Part shown: positions 8,566 through 15,963 of the stretch, piece after piece
Layout: each line of letters starts with the position of its first letter
How positions within the stretch are numbered: position 1 is the stretch's first letter
From: an uncultured Halieaceae bacterium
GTDB lineage: Bacteria > Pseudomonadota > Gammaproteobacteria > Pseudomonadales > Halieaceae
Assembly (NCBI GenBank): GCA_913031575.1
Contig: CAJWEV010000017.1
Location: 1-40,488, forward strand
Reading direction: 5' to 3'
DNA length: 40,488 bases
The notes under the pieces: model-generated
The model's input: only the letters and a program-made list of their open reading frames with translations
Database searches by the model: none
What the model was told of the DNA's origin: nothing
Translations under genes and position numbers: made by a program

Positions 8566-9225
8566 ATGAAAGCTGCAAAAGGGGAACAGCTTACGATAGC
8601 GCTGACCAAAGGGCGCATTCTCTCCCAGACACTACCACTGCTCGCAAAGGCGGGTGTGTCACCGATGGAGTCGGTGGAAAAGAGTCGGAAACTCATCTTT
8701 CCCACTACGATGGAGGGCGTTTCTCTTGTTATCTTGCGTGGGGCTGATGTGCCAACCTATGTTCGACACGGTGCTGCTGACGTTGGAGTGGTCGGTAAAG
8801 ATCTCTTGATGGAGTCAGGTGACGAAGGTCTTTATGAGGTGCTTGACCTTGAGATAGCCCGCTGCCGTCTTATGACGGCGGGTACGGGGCAAGCCAGATC
8901 AGGACATGCTGCTAAAATCCGAGTGGCGACAAAGTTTGTGAATGTTGCTCGTGCTCATTATTCGTCGCGTGGCATCCAGCCCAACATTATTAAGCTGTAC
9001 GGGGCAATGGAACTCGCGCCGATTATGGATCTCGCTGATGAAATTGTTGATATTGTTGATACCGGTAACACCCTGGAAGCAAACGGTATGCAGCCGCTCG
9101 AGCATATTGCCGACATCTCCTCACGACTCATCGTTAACAAAGCGTCGATGCGCACCCGTAATCAAATTATTGCCGGCCTCGTGAAGCGACTGGCTGCTTC
9201 GGTCGCGTCGCGGCGAGACTCTTGA
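8566..9225 (+). CDS. hisG: ATP phosphoribosyltransferase catalytic subunit, short form HisG
   Basis: HisG condenses ATP and PRPP, the first step of histidine synthesis. The 219-residue protein carries the [11 protein letters not shown] start, a [21 protein letters not shown] segment and the PRPP-binding loop [13 protein letters not shown]. At this length it lacks the C-terminal ACT-like regulatory domain of the E. coli enzyme, so it belongs to the short class that needs HisZ as regulatory partner. No hisZ is in the window. Its stop codon overlaps the likely start of hisD. Confidence 0.95.
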   Translation: MKAAKGEQLTIALTKGRILSQTLPLLAKAGVSPMESVEKSRKLIFPTTMEGVSLVILRGADVPTYVRHGAADVGVVGKDLLMESGDEGLYEVLDLEIARCRLMTAGTGQARSGHAAKIRVATKFVNVARAHYSSRGIQPNIIKLYGAMELAPIMDLADEIVDIVDTGNTLEANGMQPLEHIADISSRLIVNKASMRTRNQIIAGLVKRLAASVASRRDS

Positions 9226-10541
9226 GTAATTTCAGCATGAGGACCCTCGAGATACAGCGTTTCTCTCAAAGCGATGATGATTTCGAGGCGCGAGTCAGAG
9301 CGTTGAAAGCACCAATGAGAGCGTTCGATCCAAATTTAGTCAGCAGTGTGCGCGATATTATTAGTGACGTACGATCAAGGGGAGATCAAGCACTTCTTGA
9401 ATTCACGCGATGCCTTGATCAGCACCCCGCAGAATCGGTCAACAATCTTCTATTCGAGGGCGATGCCCTTAAAGCCTTCGAATCTCAGATTATGGATGCA
9501 GAGCGCGCGGCTATGACAGAAGCAGCTCAACGTATCCAGCGTTATCACGAGGAGCAGATCAGTCCTGACTGGTCAATTACCGATGAACATGGCAGTCGAC
9601 TGGAGCAGCGAGTGCGCCCTATGCAGCGCGTGGGTTTGTACGTGCCTGGCGGCAAAGCGAGTTACCCCTCTTCTGTGCTAATGAATACTATACCGGCCAA
9701 AGTGGCAGGTGTGGCCGAAGTCGTAATGGTTACTCCCACGCCTTCAGGACAGGTGAACCCCCTGGTGCTTGCAGCGGCATCACTGGCAGGCGTCGATCAG
9801 GTGGTGACTGTTGGTGGAGCGCAGGCTGTTGCGGCGTTGGCTTACGGGACGGAGTCAATTGGCGCCGTCGATAAAATTGTAGGTCCCGGCAACCGTTACG
9901 TCGCGGAGGCCAAGCGACAGGTCTTCGGTAAGGTGGGAATCGATATGATTGCGGGTCCTTCCGAGATCTTCGTGATTGGGGATGGGACCGTCGATCCAGA
10001 CTGGATTGCTCTGGACCTGATGTCTCAGGCAGAGCACGACGAGATGGCTCAGGCGGTCTGTATTGCCACCACGGAGGAATATCTGGAGGCAGTAACAGCG
10101 TCGCTTGAGAGAATGTTACCGGACATGCCGCGACGCGATATTATTACGGCGTCACTGCGAAATCGGGGAGCGCTCATATCAGTAGTAGATCTGGCGGCCG
10201 CGGCGTCATTATCAAACCGGTTTGCGCCAGAGCACCTCGAACTGGCCGTGGCGTCGCCCGAGGATTTGCTCCCTGCAATCTCAAGTGCCGGAGCTGTTTT
10301 CCTTGGGGCTTATAGCTCGGAATCATTGGGTGACTACTGCGCGGGAACGAATCATGTTTTACCGACGTCAGGGGCTGCGCGCTTCTCATCACCGCTAAGT
10401 GTCTATGACTTTCAGACCCGAACCTCTATTGTAAAAATCACTCGGGCAGGTGCAAGCGCGCTTGCCGAAGTCGCAGGCACGATCGCAGACAGTGAGTCAT
10501 TGTCGGCTCATGCGAGAGCTGCTAGAGCCAGAAAGGACTAG
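9222..10541 (+). CDS. hisD: Histidinol dehydrogenase HisD
   Basis: HisD oxidises histidinol to histidine in two NAD+-dependent steps. In the 439 residues I see [16 protein letters not shown], the NAD/substrate stretch [26 protein letters not shown], the zinc-ligand region [11 protein letters not shown] and the catalytic Glu-His pair in RFAPEHLEL. Two starts are possible: TTG at 9222, which overlaps the hisG stop as TTGA, or ATG at 9237; the first residues are variable in the family so this is not decided. hisC, which often follows, is absent; the next gene is convergent and 2 bp away. Confidence 0.95.
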   Translation: MSNFSMRTLEIQRFSQSDDDFEARVRALKAPMRAFDPNLVSSVRDIISDVRSRGDQALLEFTRCLDQHPAESVNNLLFEGDALKAFESQIMDAERAAMTEAAQRIQRYHEEQISPDWSITDEHGSRLEQRVRPMQRVGLYVPGGKASYPSSVLMNTIPAKVAGVAEVVMVTPTPSGQVNPLVLAAASLAGVDQVVTVGGAQAVAALAYGTESIGAVDKIVGPGNRYVAEAKRQVFGKVGIDMIAGPSEIFVIGDGTVDPDWIALDLMSQAEHDEMAQAVCIATTEEYLEAVTASLERMLPDMPRRDIITASLRNRGALISVVDLAAAASLSNRFAPEHLELAVASPEDLLPAISSAGAVFLGAYSSESLGDYCAGTNHVLPTSGAARFSSPLSVYDFQTRTSIVKITRAGASALAEVAGTIADSESLSAHARAARARKD

Positions 10542-10543
10542 AT

Positions 10544-11638
10544 TTACTCTCCGGCCGGACGTGTCGAGACAATGGCCTCGACATCAAACTCCAAGTCGCC
10601 TCGCTGAAGGCCCACAAGCACGCGATCTCCGGGTCGGAGGCGGGCAATGGTCTGCATCGCTTGACGAGCATCGGTAACCCGCTCAGCGTTGAGACTAGTA
10701 ATAAGATCTCCCACCTGGATACCTGACCGCTGCGCTGGTCCTCCAGGTGCTGTGTCGGTGACCAGCAGTGATTGCGTTGCTCGGCCTTGCTCATCAAAAC
10801 TCAACAGCAGATCGACACTAACGCCCAGCCAGCCACGGACAACCGCTCCGTATTCAATGAGATCACTCATGACAGTAGTGACTACATTACTGGGTGTGGC
10901 GAGGTTAATGCCTATGCCGCTGGCTTCATTACTATCATCATTAGCGCCAGTATAAATCAGCGTATTGATGCCTACCAATCTACCTTCAGCATCAATCAAT
11001 GCGCCACCGGAGCTTCCCAAGTGGATGGTCGCATCAGTCTGGACATAGTTTTCATAAGCCGATAGCTGCAAGCCGTAGCGCTCGAGTCCAGATACAATGC
11101 CGAGTGATACCGAGTGCCCGAAGCCGAAGGGATTACCGATGGCGAGTACGATATCGCCTACATTGATATTATCGGAATCGGCTGTCTCGATTGCCGACAA
11201 ACCTGTCAGATCGGTTTTTAGCAGGGCGAGGTCCGTCTCAGGGTCAGCCCCCACAATTATCGCGTTTGCGCGACGTCCATCGGATAAAAGTATTTGAATC
11301 GCTTGAGCACCATCGATCACATGGCGATTTGTGATGATGTGTCCGTCCTCGCTCATGATGACGCCCGAACCCAAAGAGCGCTCGACTCGTGGCTGCCGTT
11401 CTCCCGGATTGGTAAAGCGTCGGAGGAGTGGGGCGTTAAGGACTGGCGACCGGTCTGTTACCAGTTTGGCCGTGTAGATGTTAACAACAGAAGGCGTTGC
11501 TACGGCCACCGCATGGCGATAACTGTAAGGGCCCTGCGCACTAGTAGAAATTTTCAACCAATCTGTATTTAGCAGTAGCACAGCAGCGAAAACACCCGCT
11601 AACGCAGGCCAAGCCAGTTGTGAAAACCACTCCCGCAT
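10544..11638 (-). CDS. degS: Membrane-anchored S1C serine protease, DegS/AlgW type
   Basis: DegS/AlgW is the periplasmic sensor protease that cuts the anti-sigma factor RseA/MucA when misfolded outer-membrane porins bind its PDZ domain. The 364-residue protein has one N-terminal membrane anchor (about residues 8-24), a trypsin-like domain with His106 (TNRHVID), Asp136 (DPETDLALL) and Ser210, and one PDZ domain (about 265-355). A single PDZ domain and an uncleaved anchor separate it from DegP/DegQ. The residue before the catalytic Ser is Ser rather than the usual Asn (GSSGGAL for GNSGGAL). The ATG has a strong AAGGAG eight bases upstream. It converges on hisD. Confidence 0.93.
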   Translation of the reverse strand: MREWFSQLAWPALAGVFAAVLLLNTDWLKISTSAQGPYSYRHAVAVATPSVVNIYTAKLVTDRSPVLNAPLLRRFTNPGERQPRVERSLGSGVIMSEDGHIITNRHVIDGAQAIQILLSDGRRANAIIVGADPETDLALLKTDLTGLSAIETADSDNINVGDIVLAIGNPFGFGHSVSLGIVSGLERYGLQLSAYENYVQTDATIHLGSSGGALIDAEGRLVGINTLIYTGANDDSNEASGIGINLATPSNVVTTVMSDLIEYGAVVRGWLGVSVDLLLSFDEQGRATQSLLVTDTAPGGPAQRSGIQVGDLITSLNAERVTDARQAMQTIARLRPGDRVLVGLQRGDLEFDVEAIVSTRPAGE

Positions 11639-11684
11639 GAATATCTCTCCTTAAATCTCCCGCTAGTGTAAATCAAAGTCTGCG

Positions 11685-11690
11685 TATAAT
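11685..11690 (+). promoter_or_regulatory. Candidate -10 element upstream of the Nif3-like gene
   Basis: A perfect TATAAT lies 41 bp before the ATG of the Nif3-like gene, in the 93-bp space between the divergent degS and nif3 starts. No good -35 hexamer is visible at 16-18 bp, so it would be a weak or activated promoter, or chance. Confidence 0.35.
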
Positions 11691-11731
11691 GCGGCAAGAC
11701 TAGAGTTTGACTGGCTCAAGGAGTGATCTTT

Positions 11732-12493
11732 ATGGCCGTTGGTCGAGATGAATTAGGCAAAGTGCTGGATTCAGAGTTATGCGTTCCTGCATTTAAGGAC
11801 TATTGCCCAAACGGATTGCAAGTTGAGGGGCGCGATGAGATTAACGTCCTCGTATCCGGAGTGACGGCGTGTCAGGCCCTGCTCGAGAGCGCGGTGACGC
11901 TCAAGGCAGACGCGGTTCTCGTACATCACGGTTATTTTTGGCGCGGTGAAGACGAGCGTCTGGTTGGCATGAAGGCACAACGTATCAGAACTTTATTGGA
12001 AGCAGGCATAAGCCTATTCGCTTACCACTTGCCGCTCGATTGTCACCCCACACTGGGTAACAACGCTGGCCTCGCGCGTGCAATGGGTTTGCGAGAATGG
12101 CAGGGAATTGATCCCGAGGACGCGACCCATCCCGTGTTCTGTGGCGTATTCGATGAGGGTGCGCGGTTGTCTGATGTCGTTGACAGGCTGGAGCATGAAC
12201 TGCAGCGAGAAGCTTTGGTCGTTGGCGATCCGGATACGATCATTCGATCAGCTGCCTGGTGCACGGGCGGCGGTCAGGCGTACATTGATGACGCCGCGTC
12301 CTACGGCGCAGAGTTATTTATTACTGGAGAGGTGTCAGAGCAGACGGTCCACGTGGCGCGAGAGCGGGGACTAGCTTTTGTTGCGGCCGGTCATCATGCG
12401 ACAGAGCGATTTGGAGCTCGTAGCCTTGGTCACTGGATTGCCAATCGCTTTGGTATCGATCATCACTTCGTCGATATCAACAATCCGGCCTGA
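11732..12493 (+). CDS. Nif3-like dinuclear metal centre protein (YbgI/GTP cyclohydrolase I type 2 family)
   Basis: This 253-residue member of the DUF34/NIF3 family has the metal-binding pattern VLVHHGYFW (His65-His66), YHLPLDCHPTLGNN, and the C-terminal FVAAGHHATERFG. Family members form toroidal hexamers with two metal ions per subunit; their function is not established and the GTP cyclohydrolase label is doubtful. The ATG at 11732 is chosen over an upstream GTG because AAGGAG sits eight bases before it. The gene is next to degS/algW, as in Pseudomonas, and ends 2 bp from convergent zapG. Confidence 0.92.
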   Translation: MAVGRDELGKVLDSELCVPAFKDYCPNGLQVEGRDEINVLVSGVTACQALLESAVTLKADAVLVHHGYFWRGEDERLVGMKAQRIRTLLEAGISLFAYHLPLDCHPTLGNNAGLARAMGLREWQGIDPEDATHPVFCGVFDEGARLSDVVDRLEHELQREALVVGDPDTIIRSAAWCTGGGQAYIDDAASYGAELFITGEVSEQTVHVARERGLAFVAAGHHATERFGARSLGHWIANRFGIDHHFVDINNPA

Positions 12494-12495
12494 GG

Positions 12496-12954
12496 TCAGC
12501 TGGCCTGCTCAGAGTAGGTCTTGTCCAGCCCGAAATCTTCCGCCAACTGTCCAGTCTCCCCTGGTGTTTTCTTTGGGGCGTAATCTAGTGGTTGCGCAGG
12601 GTCCAGGAGGTGATCGGGCACTTCAAGCGAGCCGCTGATATGTTTCATATTGTCCATTTGGCTCGCTACTTCGCTGTCGCAAAGCTCCTGTGCACCCGAG
12701 GCAATATGGGCGTAGATGGAGCGATAATCATCTTGCATGCGGTGAAGGAGCTGCGCTGTGTTGGCGAAATGACTTGTCACTGACTGCTCATAAGCTCGGT
12801 GCGCGGCTTGTGTAGCTTCCACTTCACGTTTCAGCTCACTGATTACCTCGCTTGAATCGTCTTTGTGCTGCAAGGCTGCCCACCAACCCACGGCAAGGCC
12901 CACGGAAAAGCCAGCAAGTAGGAAATAGGCAATCGTTGTAAGTGTAGGTTCCAT
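12496..12954 (-). CDS. zapG: ZapG-like inner-membrane division/envelope protein (YhcB, DUF1043)
   Basis: This 152-residue protein has one N-terminal membrane helix (about residues 7-27, rich in Leu/Ala/Gly with GFSVGLAVGWW). A predicted coiled coil follows (about 35-95, rich in Glu, Lys, Gln and Ala), then a low-complexity tail with many Asp and Pro. This architecture and its position beside degS and zapE match YhcB/ZapG, which in E. coli helps coordinate cell division and envelope growth. An AGGAG lies close before the ATG. Sequence conservation in the family is low, so context carries weight. Confidence 0.85.
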   Translation of the reverse strand: MEPTLTTIAYFLLAGFSVGLAVGWWAALQHKDDSSEVISELKREVEATQAAHRAYEQSVTSHFANTAQLLHRMQDDYRSIYAHIASGAQELCDSEVASQMDNMKHISGSLEVPDHLLDPAQPLDYAPKKTPGETGQLAEDFGLDKTYSEQAS

Positions 12955-13080
12955 GAGACTCCTCCGAGTTCTCTGCTTGGTAGCGCCATGATGCTACGAG
13001 TGGCGCAATAAGAACTCTTCCCGACCAAGAGCTTACCAAATGCGCGCAGTTACGTCCCGTGGGTCATCTTATTTAAATTA

Positions 13081-13109
13081 TTGTCGTATAAATAACTTGA
13101 CGGTAAAGT
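13081..13109 (+). promoter_or_regulatory. Possible promoter for zapE in the zapG-zapE divergent spacer
   Basis: The 200-bp spacer between the divergent zapG and zapE genes contains TTGTCG (13081-13086) and TAAAGT (13104-13109) with a 17-bp gap, each four of six to the sigma-70 consensus, about 45 bp before the zapE ATG. A second AT-rich hexamer TATAAA overlaps at 13087. No coding sequence was seen in this spacer. Confidence 0.28.
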
Positions 13110-13154
13110 CGCGGCCCGTGACTTTTCCTCGCAAGCTTCGGATCCACCCTGTTA

Positions 13155-14249
13155 ATGCTTCAATCACCTGCCCAACGCTACCAAGCAGATCTTGACTCAG
13201 GCGCCATATTACCTGACGAAGCACAGCGGATGGCTGTTGATGCGCTTCAGGATCTTTACCTGCGTCTCGAAGATCGAGCAAAGGTCAAAGCCGGATTTCT
13301 TGACCGATTTTTGAATCGCTCTCGAATCGCACCAGAGCAAGGGCTTTATCTGTGGGGTGGCGTAGGTCGGGGCAAGACGTATCTGATGGACTCTTTCTTT
13401 GAAGCGTTAAGCTTCGATAAAAAAAAACGGATGCACTTCAACCGCTTCATGCAGCTGATTCACGAGGAGTTAACAGAGCTTTCTGGACTAAAAAACCCGT
13501 TGGAGAGTGTAGCGGACCGAATCGCATCTGAGACCACCGTCCTTTGCTTCGATGAGTTTTACGTCAGCGATATTGGCGACGCGATGTTGCTCGGCGGACT
13601 AATGCAGGCCCTATTTGACCGAGGTATCACGCTGGTAGCGACATCCAATATTCCACCGGAGGCATTGTACAAAGACGGTTTACAGCGTTCGCGATTCATC
13701 CCTGCTATCCGTTCAGTTGAGACGTTCACGCAGGTAATAAATGTCGACAGTGGAATCGATTATCGACTCCGAGTGCTCACACAGTCTGAGCTGTATTTTG
13801 TGTTTGAGGACGCATCCTTGGAGAGTCCTCTGCCTGGATTATTCGCAGACCTGACAGGAGGGAAAACACCCGAGGCGGGTGTGATGACACTTAATAAAAG
13901 ATCTCTCTCGTTCTTGGGGTGCTCGGAGGGCGTTCTGTTCGTGTCCTTTGAGGCGCTGTGCCTTTCCGCGAGAAGTGCCATGGATTACACGCAGATCGCA
14001 AGGGAATTTCACTCAGTGCTACTATCCGATGTCCCGATTTTGACTGTCAATATAGAAGATGGGGCGCGACGGTTTATTTCCCTCGTTGATGAATTTTATG
14101 ACCGAAATATTAAGTTGGCAGTGGTAGCGGAGGTCGGTATGAAGCAGCTGTATAGCGGATCCAAATTGGCGTTCGAATTTCAAAGGACCCAATCGCGACT
14201 GATTGAAATGCAGTCTGTGGAATATTTGGGTCGAGAACACCGGCCGTAA
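13155..14249 (+). CDS. zapE: Cell division ATPase ZapE (AFG1-like)
   Basis: ZapE is an AFG1-family ATPase that associates with the Z ring late in constriction and destabilises FtsZ polymers in vitro. The 364-residue protein has Walker A GGVGRGKT (residues 68-75), Walker B CFDEF (131-135) followed by the family motif YVSDIGDAMLL, and LVATSNIPPEALYKDGLQR, a sensor region typical of AFG1. Full length for the family. The spacing before the ATG has only a weak GGA-type ribosome site. zapE follows divergent zapG and precedes rplM, as in other gammaproteobacteria. Confidence 0.95.
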   Translation: MLQSPAQRYQADLDSGAILPDEAQRMAVDALQDLYLRLEDRAKVKAGFLDRFLNRSRIAPEQGLYLWGGVGRGKTYLMDSFFEALSFDKKKRMHFNRFMQLIHEELTELSGLKNPLESVADRIASETTVLCFDEFYVSDIGDAMLLGGLMQALFDRGITLVATSNIPPEALYKDGLQRSRFIPAIRSVETFTQVINVDSGIDYRLRVLTQSELYFVFEDASLESPLPGLFADLTGGKTPEAGVMTLNKRSLSFLGCSEGVLFVSFEALCLSARSAMDYTQIAREFHSVLLSDVPILTVNIEDGARRFISLVDEFYDRNIKLAVVAEVGMKQLYSGSKLAFEFQRTQSRLIEMQSVEYLGREHRP

Positions 14250-14300
14250 CCATCGTTTTTTATTGAAACAAGTATCAGGCTGCTGTAACCTCCGCGCTCC

Positions 14301-14306
14301 TATAAT
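14301..14306 (+). promoter_or_regulatory. Candidate -10 element for rplM-rpsI
   Basis: A perfect TATAAT lies 21 bp before the rplM ATG in the 78-bp zapE-rplM gap. The -35 position is poor at all usual spacings. If used, the mRNA leader would be only about 15 nt. Confidence 0.4.
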
Positions 14307-14327
14307 CTGGGCCTAACGGGCAAATGC

Positions 14328-14756
14328 ATGAAGACTTTTAGTGCAAAGGCAAGCGACGTCAGCCACGATTGGTATGTCGTTGACGCAGAAAACAAAACTC
14401 TCGGACGGTTGGCTGTCGAGATCGCGCATCGTCTGCGCGGCAAGCATAAGGCCGAATTCACACCGCACATGGACATGGGCGATTACATCGTCGTGGTCAA
14501 CTGTGAGAAGCTTCGAGTTACCGGCGCGAAGGCGACCGATAAGATGTATCACCACCACACCGGGTACCCCGGTGGTGTGAAGTCATTTACATTTGAAAAG
14601 CTTATCGAGCGCGCACCTGAACGTGTATTGCGGCGTGCTGTTAAGGGTATGTTGCCGCGAAACCCGCTTGGGAGGGCGATGTTTAAAAAGCTGAAAGTGT
14701 ATGCGGGTCCATCACACCCACACGCGGCACAACAGCCTCAAACGCTGACGATTTAG
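14328..14756 (+). CDS. rplM: 50S ribosomal protein L13
   Basis: L13 is an early-assembling large-subunit protein. The 142-residue length equals that of E. coli L13. Conserved stretches include [15 protein letters not shown], the [15 protein letters not shown] loop, [10 protein letters not shown], and [13 protein letters not shown]. It is followed after 10 bp by rpsI in the universal rplM-rpsI operon. The Shine-Dalgarno is weak (GGGCA). Confidence 0.98.
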   Translation: MKTFSAKASDVSHDWYVVDAENKTLGRLAVEIAHRLRGKHKAEFTPHMDMGDYIVVVNCEKLRVTGAKATDKMYHHHTGYPGGVKSFTFEKLIERAPERVLRRAVKGMLPRNPLGRAMFKKLKVYAGPSHPHAAQQPQTLTI

Positions 14757-14766
14757 GGAAGTCATA

Positions 14767-15159
14767 ATGGCAGCATCACAATATTACGGCACAGGGCGAC
14801 GCAAAACATCAACGGCGCGCGTCTTCCTTAAAGGCGGTAACGGCGCGATTACGATCAATGGTCGAAGCATTGACGAGTACTTCGGTCGAGAGGTGGCTCG
14901 CATGATTGTGCGTCAGCCCCTTGAGTTGACTGAGAATGCTGAGAAATTTGACGCAAATATCACAGTCGTTGGCGGTGGTAGTTTTGGTCAGGCAGGCGCA
15001 ATTCGTCACGGATTGACGCGTGCTTTACTGGAGTACGACGAATCACTTCGCGGTATATTGCGAGCGGCTGGTTTCGTAACCCGCGACGCACGAGAGGTTG
15101 AGCGAAAGAAAGTTGGTCTGCGCAAAGCCCGTCGTCGCCCGCAGTTCTCAAAGCGTTAA
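14767..15159 (+). CDS. rpsI: 30S ribosomal protein S9
   Basis: S9 sits in the head of the small subunit and its C-terminal Lys-Arg tail reaches the P-site tRNA. The 130-residue protein begins with [14 protein letters not shown] and ends [14 protein letters not shown], both diagnostic. The length equals E. coli S9. It is cotranscribed with rplM; the next gene, petA, is 177 bp downstream and likely separate. Confidence 0.98.
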   Translation: MAASQYYGTGRRKTSTARVFLKGGNGAITINGRSIDEYFGREVARMIVRQPLELTENAEKFDANITVVGGGSFGQAGAIRHGLTRALLEYDESLRGILRAAGFVTRDAREVERKKVGLRKARRRPQFSKR

Positions 15160-15210
15160 TTTTTCTGTGTGGTAGCGATCGCTGTCACGTTACTGAACAA
15201 ATTTTGACTA

Positions 15211-15236
15211 GAAGCGGGCCATTTGTGGCCTGCTTC
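15211..15236 (+). terminator. Strong hairpin after rpsI, possible terminator without a U-tract
   Basis: An 11-bp stem (15211-15221 with 15226-15236, one G-U pair) closes a 4-nt loop, 51 bp after the rpsI stop. It is followed by GCCTTGCTG rather than a run of T, so it is not a classical intrinsic terminator. It could protect the 3' end of the ribosomal mRNA or work with Rho. Confidence 0.45.
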
Positions 15237-15336
15237 GCCTTGCTGTGCGTAATACCGACCATTAAACTTCCGCGCTCAAAAAAAGGCAGGGGTCGCGCAC
15301 TGCCGTTAAACACAACTAAGACTCGGAGAAAACCGA

Positions 15337-15963
15337 ATGAGTGAAGTTGAGGCAGGCCAAGCAGCCGATGACGGCCGAGCATCAGATCAAACACGACGCC
15401 GATTCCTGACCGCTGCAACGTCTGGTGTTAGCGCCGTGGGTATCGTCGGAGTTGCTGTACCCTTCCTCGGATCATGGAATCCCTCAGAAAAGGCAAAAGC
15501 AGCCGGCGCGCCGGTCAAGGCGGATATCAGTAAAATTGAACCAGGGCAGATGGTAGTGGTTGAATGGCGTGGGAAGCCGGTGTACGTACTGCGGAGGACT
15601 CCAGATCAAATTGCTGACTTGTCGGAGTTAGATGACAACCTCAAAGATCCCGAATCAAGCAGCTCGGATCAGCCTGCGTACATTAGCGGCACGCCACGAT
15701 CTCTGAACGATGAATACTTTGTGGTAGTGGGGTTGTGCACACATCTTGGTTGCGCACCTAAGTTTAGGCCTGAGGTGGGCGCCGCCGACCTAGGAGGCGC
15801 GTCATGGAGAGGTGGTTTTTTCTGCCCCTGTCATGGCTCGAAGTTCGACTTGGCGGGGCGGGTTTATAAAGGCGTGCCCGCTGCAGACAACCTCATTATT
15901 CCGCCATATTCATTCGAGGGGGATAACGTATTGGTCATCGGTGTTGACGCGGAGGTAGCGTAA
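15337..15963 (+). CDS. petA: Ubiquinol-cytochrome c reductase iron-sulfur (Rieske) subunit
   Basis: This is the Rieske subunit of the bc1 complex; it moves between cytochrome b and c1 to pass one electron from ubiquinol. The 208-residue protein has a twin-arginine motif RRRFLTAAT (residues 20-28) with an uncleaved membrane anchor (about 30-46), then the soluble Rieske fold with cluster ligands Cys134-His136 (CTHLGC) and Cys163-His166 (CPCHGS); Cys139 and Cys165 form the usual disulfide. The ATG has CGGAG upstream. It ends directly against the start of the cytochrome b/c1 gene, so they are surely one operon. Confidence 0.97.
   Translation: MSEVEAGQAADDGRASDQTRRRFLTAATSGVSAVGIVGVAVPFLGSWNPSEKAKAAGAPVKADISKIEPGQMVVVEWRGKPVYVLRRTPDQIADLSELDDNLKDPESSSSDQPAYISGTPRSLNDEYFVVVGLCTHLGCAPKFRPEVGAADLGGASWRGGFFCPCHGSKFDLAGRVYKGVPAADNLIIPPYSFEGDNVLVIGVDAEVA

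Noticed and set aside
15278-15304. Hairpin next to a run of seven A, which would be a terminator on the minus strand
   Set aside because: The stem is only 5 bp with a 10-nt loop and there is no minus-strand gene upstream for it to terminate.
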